A stretch of 16,978 nt of DNA, taken from positions 1 to 16,978 of the forward strand of contig JAIWOS010000010.1 of the NCBI GenBank assembly GCA_020217265.1, read 5' to 3'. Of the stretch, positions 13,783 to 16,978 are shown one piece after another (position 1 is the stretch's first letter; every line of letters begins with the position of its first letter). This stretch comes from Thiobacillus sp. GTDB lineage: Bacteria; Pseudomonadota; Gammaproteobacteria; Burkholderiales; Thiobacillaceae. The translations under genes were made by a program, and so were the position numbers. The notes below the pieces were generated by a model, which searched no databases, was not told the origin of the DNA, and saw only the letters and a list, made by a program, of their open reading frames with translations.

Positions 13783-14243
13783 GCCTTGATCTGCTCGAAC
13801 AGCCGTCCCGGAACGTCGGCCAGCCGGTACTTGCCAGATTCGACCGCCTTGGCGAGCTTTTCCAGCGTGGTTTCCTGCAGCAGGTCGATGATTTTCTTCT
13901 TCACCGGGATCCAGCGGAAATGCAGCGGACAGGCGGTTTCATCGCTGCATTTCTTCAAACCCAGCAGGCAGCTCTGGGTGAACGCCGGCCCTTCGGTCAG
14001 CAACAGGATCTGCATCAGCGTGATCTTGTCGCCCGATTCGCGCAGACAGAAACCGCCGAGACGCCCGCGGAAGGAAAACAGCAGATTGCCCTTGGCCAGG
14101 CTTTGCAGGATTTTCGCCAGGTACGGCGCGGGCACCCCCAGCTGGGCGGCAATATCCTTGTTCAGCACTGGGGTTGCACTCGGCTGAGTGGCCATGTAGA
14201 TCAGCGCCTGCACGGCGTACTGGCTGGTTCGGGAGAGAATCAT
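13779..14243 (-). CDS. Rrf2-family transcriptional regulator with three-cysteine cluster
   Basis: This 154-residue protein has a winged helix-turn-helix at residues 1-65 (SRTSQYAVQALIYMA at the N-terminus, then DIAAQLGVPAPYLAKILQSLA, and the wing SFRGRLGGF). C92, C99 and C105 (spacing x6, x5) match the Fe-S cluster cysteines of Rrf2 regulators such as IscR, NsrR and RsrR, which sense iron-sulfur, NO or redox state. Which signal applies cannot be told. It is translated with the SCO gene (GTGA overlap) and lies between two oxidase gene sets, so control of oxidase or copper-assembly genes is inferred. A 7-bp inverted repeat lies just upstream (14259-14295), possibly for autoregulation. Confidence 0.92.
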   Translation of the reverse strand: MILSRTSQYAVQALIYMATQPSATPVLNKDIAAQLGVPAPYLAKILQSLAKGNLLFSFRGRLGGFCLRESGDKITLMQILLLTEGPAFTQSCLLGLKKCSDETACPLHFRWIPVKKKIIDLLQETTLEKLAKAVESGKYRLADVPGRLFEQIKA

Positions 14244-14258
14244 CTCGCGCCCCTGTTG

Positions 14259-14295
14259 TTCAGACTGATTTCAATATAAAACAATACCGTCTGAA
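14259..14295. repeat. Inverted repeat upstream of the Rrf2 gene
   Basis: TTCAGAC (14259-14265) and GTCTGAA (14289-14295) are perfect inverted 7-bp arms with a 23-bp A+T-rich spacer; the arm centres are 30 bp apart, about three helical turns. The site lies 15 bp before the Rrf2 start codon, in an 84-bp gap whose low G+C contrasts with the neighbours. It may be an operator or a leader hairpin. Confidence 0.45.
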
Positions 14296-14327
14296 TATCC
14301 AGATAGCCCGTCAAATCACCATAGAAA

Positions 14328-15224
14328 TCAAATCGGTATTCGCCAGTAGTGGTCCACGAGCATGACCGCGAACAACACGCTGAGATACCAGATCGAGTAC
14401 CGGAAGGTTTCCCTGGCGAGCGCGTCGGAATACGTTCGCCAGAGTCGCCAGCCATACTGGATGAAGCGCGCGCCCAGCACAGCCGCCCCCGCCAGATAGA
14501 CCCACCCCGCCATGCCGCTGGCGACCGGCAGCATCGACACCGCGAACAGCAAGACAGTATAAAGCAGGACCTGCAGCCGCGTGTACGCCTCGCCGTGCGT
14601 GACCGGCAGCATCGGCAGGCCGGCACGCGCATACTCGTCGCGGCGGTAGAGCGCGAGCGCCCAGAAATGCGGCGGCGTCCAGGCAAAGATGATAAGGAAC
14701 AGCAGGAGGGCGTCGTGATGCACCTCGCCGGTGGCGGCGGCCCAGCCCAGCACCGGCGGCATCGCGCCGGAGGCGCCGCCGATGACGATGTTCTGCGGCG
14801 TCATCGGTTTGAGGATGGCGGTGTAGATCACGGCGTAGCCCACGAAGGTGGCCAGCGTAAGCCACATGGTGAGCGGATTGACGAAGACGTTCAGCAGCAC
14901 CAGGCCCAGCCCGCCCACCACGCCGGAAAACGCCAGGGTTTGCGCGCTGGTCAGATCGCCGCGCGGCAAGGGGCGCGCGCGCGTGCGCGCCATCACCGCG
15001 TCGATTTTCTGCTCGATCAGGCAATTGAACGCGGCCGCGGCGCCAGCCACCAGCGCAATCCCCAGCGTACCGGCCCACAGGGCGTTCCACGCCGGCCAGC
15101 CGGGCACCGCGAGAAACATGCCGATCACGGCGGTAAACACGATGAGGCTGACGACGCGCAGCTTGCACAGCGCAAGGAACTGCTGGCACCGGCAGGCCGC
15201 CCCCTGGACCATCAAGGATTCCAT
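14328..15224 (-). CDS. ctaB: Protoheme IX farnesyltransferase (heme O synthase)
   Basis: This 298-residue UbiA-family membrane prenyltransferase converts heme B to heme O, the precursor of heme A. Conserved features are [16 protein letters not shown] at the N-terminus, the first Asp-rich motif [21 protein letters not shown] (N67, D75, with the family RTxxRPL), the [11 protein letters not shown] block and [16 protein letters not shown]. About eight or nine hydrophobic helices are seen. AGGAG (15235-15231) is 6 nt before ATG 15224 but touches ATG 15230, so the later start is preferred; the earlier one would overlap the ctaA stop as ATGA and add two residues. It follows ctaA in one operon. The name cyoE is equivalent. 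Confidence 0.96.
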   Translation of the reverse strand: MESLMVQGAACRCQQFLALCKLRVVSLIVFTAVIGMFLAVPGWPAWNALWAGTLGIALVAGAAAAFNCLIEQKIDAVMARTRARPLPRGDLTSAQTLAFSGVVGGLGLVLLNVFVNPLTMWLTLATFVGYAVIYTAILKPMTPQNIVIGGASGAMPPVLGWAAATGEVHHDALLLFLIIFAWTPPHFWALALYRRDEYARAGLPMLPVTHGEAYTRLQVLLYTVLLFAVSMLPVASGMAGWVYLAGAAVLGARFIQYGWRLWRTYSDALARETFRYSIWYLSVLFAVMLVDHYWRIPI

Positions 15225-15226
15225 GC

Positions 15227-16213
15227 TCATCTCCTGCGTACCCTGAAATTCAGAAACACCAGCGTCGACAGCAGCAGGGCCGCGCCCGTGTTGTGGGCCA
15301 CCGCCACCGCGAGCGGCAGGCTGAACACGACGTTGCTGATGCCGAGCGCGACCTGCAGCGCGAGCACGCCGGCGAGCGCGAATCCCATGCCGGCGTAGCC
15401 GGGCGTGCGCAGCAGGCGCCAGGCCAGCGCCAGCAGGTACAGCGTCACGACCAGCGCCATCACGCGGTGGGTCCAGTGAATCGCGACCAGCGCATCGAAG
15501 GGCAGCAGCTCGCCGGTGGCTGTCTCGCCCAGTTCGCGATGCAAGGTAAAGCCGTGCCCGAAGTCCATCCCGGCCGGCATCCATGCCCCCTGACAACGCG
15601 GAAAATCGGTGCAGGCCAGGGCGGCATAGTTGGTGCTCACCCAACCTCCCAGGGCGATTTGCGCCCCCACCAGCAGCAATCCGACGGCGGCCGCCCGGCG
15701 CAGATGATCCGCAGGGGCGTGGTAGGCCGGCCCGGCCGGGTCGCGCTCGCGCAGCGCCAGCCAGAAAAGCAGCGACAGCGTCGCCATGCCGCCCAGGAGA
15801 TGCGCGCTCACCACCAGCGGCTTCAGCAGCCATGTCACGGTCCACATGCCGAGCAGGGCCTGGAACACGATCAGGCCGAGCAGCCCCAGGGGCAGCGCGG
15901 GGCCGCCCCGGGTGCGACCGCGCAGTCGCCACGCCATCACCGCGATGGCCAGCACCAGCACGCCCAGCATTCCGGCAAAGTAGCGATGGATCATTTCCTT
16001 CCAGGCCTTCGCGTGCGAGACGGGCCCATCCGGCTGAGCCGCCAGGGCGGCGTCGATCGCGCCGGCGGCGTGATGCGGCGTCAGATGGCCGTAGCAGCCG
16101 GGCCAGTCGGGGCAGCCCAGGCCGGCGTCCGACAGGCGCACGTAAGCGCCCAGGCTGACCACGCCCAGGGCCATGACCGTCGCCAGCAGGATGAGTTTGC
16201 GGTAGAGAGCCAT
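15227..16213 (-). CDS. ctaA: Heme A synthase (CtaA/COX15)
   Basis: This 328-residue polytopic membrane enzyme oxidises the heme O methyl group to give heme A for aa3 oxidases. It shows the internal duplication of the family, with heme-ligand histidines H76 (MIHRYFAG), H138 (SAHLLGG), H246/H249 (IHWTHR) and H307 (AHNTG), and two cysteine pairs, C34/C40 (GCPDWPGC) and C201/C207 (CTDFPRC). The first helix ends in [17 protein letters not shown], a strong signature. cbb3 oxidase does not use heme A, so this gene implies an aa3-type oxidase nearby, consistent with the cluster continuing to the right. It starts 4 bp after the SCO-like gene and runs into ctaB. Confidence 0.96.
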   Translation of the reverse strand: MALYRKLILLATVMALGVVSLGAYVRLSDAGLGCPDWPGCYGHLTPHHAAGAIDAALAAQPDGPVSHAKAWKEMIHRYFAGMLGVLVLAIAVMAWRLRGRTRGGPALPLGLLGLIVFQALLGMWTVTWLLKPLVVSAHLLGGMATLSLLFWLALRERDPAGPAYHAPADHLRRAAAVGLLLVGAQIALGGWVSTNYAALACTDFPRCQGAWMPAGMDFGHGFTLHRELGETATGELLPFDALVAIHWTHRVMALVVTLYLLALAWRLLRTPGYAGMGFALAGVLALQVALGISNVVFSLPLAVAVAHNTGAALLLSTLVFLNFRVRRR

Positions 16214-16217
16214 GTCG

Positions 16218-16778
16218 TCAGCCGATCTGCGATGCCTTGAGCAGGAGTCTGAGGTCCTTCAGCACGCGCTTGGGGTCAGGCGCAGCCGGAAAACGCATCA
16301 TCAGGTTGCCGAGGGGATCGACCACGTAGAGACGCTCGCCGCCGTCCGCGCCCAGAAACTGCGCGGCAAAATCCGGCGCTGCCGGCCGCCATACGACGAG
16401 CCCCGGGTGCTCCGCCAGCAGCGCGGCCGCAGGCGTGCCCGTGTCGGTCAGCACCCAGACGCGCTCGACGCGCGACTGATCCTTGCCCAGCGCGGTACGT
16501 ATCTGGCGGGACAGGTAAAGCTGCTGCGCGCAGGCTGCACCGCACGCCGCACCGCCCACGCGCACCAGCAACCACTGACCACGCAAGGCGGCGAAATCCA
16601 GCGCCTGGCCGTCGAGCCGCGTGCCCACGGTTTTCTGCAGCGGGGTCACGCGCAGCAGTTCGCCGTAATTGCCGTGGGCCGACGGCCGCCAGCCGAGATA
16701 GGCGATGGCGGCGGCCACGACCGGCAAGGCAAACACGCCCAGGAGCAAGAGGAATTTACCGCGCGGAGTCAGTTGCAT
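16218..16778 (-). CDS. SCO-like membrane protein with CxxxC motif, oxidase assembly cluster
   Basis: This 186-residue protein has one N-terminal membrane helix (about 8-30) and a thioredoxin-like periplasmic domain. The segment LDFAALRGQWLLVRVGGAACGAAC places C79 and C83 in a CxxxC motif where SCO proteins have theirs, followed by a helix (QQLYLSRQIRTALGK), VERVWVLTD, and LYVVDPLGNLMMRFP like the C-terminal strands of SCO/thioredoxin folds. The SCO histidine is not obvious. Genes of this kind commonly lie between SURF1 and ctaA in betaproteobacterial aa3 clusters, which supports an assembly or redox role. No symbol is assigned. It is separated from SURF1 by 23 bp. Confidence 0.75.
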   Translation of the reverse strand: MQLTPRGKFLLLLGVFALPVVAAAIAYLGWRPSAHGNYGELLRVTPLQKTVGTRLDGQALDFAALRGQWLLVRVGGAACGAACAQQLYLSRQIRTALGKDQSRVERVWVLTDTGTPAAALLAEHPGLVVWRPAAPDFAAQFLGADGGERLYVVDPLGNLMMRFPAAPDPKRVLKDLRLLLKASQIG

Positions 16779-16801
16779 GTTCCAAACAGTTCGGGCCGGG
16801 A

Positions 16802-16978
16802 TCAGGCGCCGTCGTCACGGCAGCGCTTGAGGTTCAAGACCAGCCACAGCACGACGAGCGTCGTCGCCAGACTGTACCACTGGAACGCGTAGCTGAGATG
16901 CATGTCGACGCCGGTGTCGGGACGCGGCCAGTCGCGCACCAGGCCGTCGGCCAGCGACGTGGTCTGAAACAGCACGAC
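16802..16978 (-). CDS. SURF1 family protein, C-terminal end (partial)
   Basis: Only the last 58 residues are in the window; the gene continues past the right edge. The readable end shows RDWPRPDTGVDMHLSYAF followed by QWYSLATTLVVLWLVLNL and a basic tail, which matches the C-terminal motif (HLSYAxQWYxLA) and final membrane helix of SURF1/Shy1. SURF1 delivers heme A to the aa3 oxidase catalytic subunit. It fits with ctaA and ctaB downstream and implies that cox structural genes lie to the right. The stop codon is at 16804-16802. Confidence 0.9.
   Translation of the reverse strand, partial: VVLFQTTSLADGLVRDWPRPDTGVDMHLSYAFQWYSLATTLVVLWLVLNLKRCRDDGA

Noticed and set aside
14328..15932. A 534-codon frame including ctaB
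   Set aside because: Only the last 300 codons encode CtaB; the earlier part overlaps ctaA out of frame and carries Arg/Ala-rich shadow sequence.

Overview
The window looks like chromosomal DNA of a G+C-rich betaproteobacterium. The evidence is an RpoH heat-shock sigma factor, a cbb3 oxidase cluster in the order ccoNOQP-ccoG-fixH-ccoS, and the assembly genes of an aa3-type oxidase (SURF1, ctaA, ctaB, sco) running in from the right edge. Genus cannot be fixed from the sequence alone; obligate respirers of the Nitrosomonadales/Rhodocyclales kind would fit.

Left part (1-5861), accessory. The window opens inside a minus-strand gene encoding a reverse transcriptase fused to Cas1, the adaptation protein of RT-bearing CRISPR systems; it runs off the left edge. 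Divergent from it lie a small Trp/Ser/Asp-rich protein (1506-1796) and a small cysteine-motif protein (1893-2267). After a 383-bp gap comes a compact three-gene operon (2651-5861): a membrane-anchored HEPN-domain protein with an intact R-x4-H motif, a four-helix membrane protein with two complete AAA+ ATPase domains and no protease, and an exported protein whose C-terminal half recalls polymorphic toxin domains. I do not recognise this trio as a described system; it is the best candidate here for a new defence or stress module.

Middle (6047-6991). rpoH is preceded by a near-perfect CIRCE operator (9-9-9 architecture) overlapping a plausible sigma-70 promoter, which suggests HrcA control of the heat-shock sigma factor. 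A strong bidirectional terminator separates rpoH from the convergent respiratory genes.

Right part (7008-16978), all on the minus strand. In transcription order from the right: SURF1 (partial), a small SCO-like CxxxC protein, ctaA and ctaB (heme A and heme O synthesis for an aa3 oxidase); then an Rrf2-family Fe-S-type regulator with a SCO copper chaperone; then ccoN, ccoO, ccoQ, ccoP; then, behind an internal hairpin, ccoG, a FixH-like membrane protein, ccoS and an unannotated 35-residue membrane peptide. Many of the genes are coupled by 4-bp ATGA/GTGA overlaps. Together these genes make the catalytic cbb3 complex plus the copper, heme and redox maturation factors for two terminal oxidases, with a likely redox-sensing regulator between them. 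No CRISPR array, rRNA, tRNA or insertion sequence was seen.
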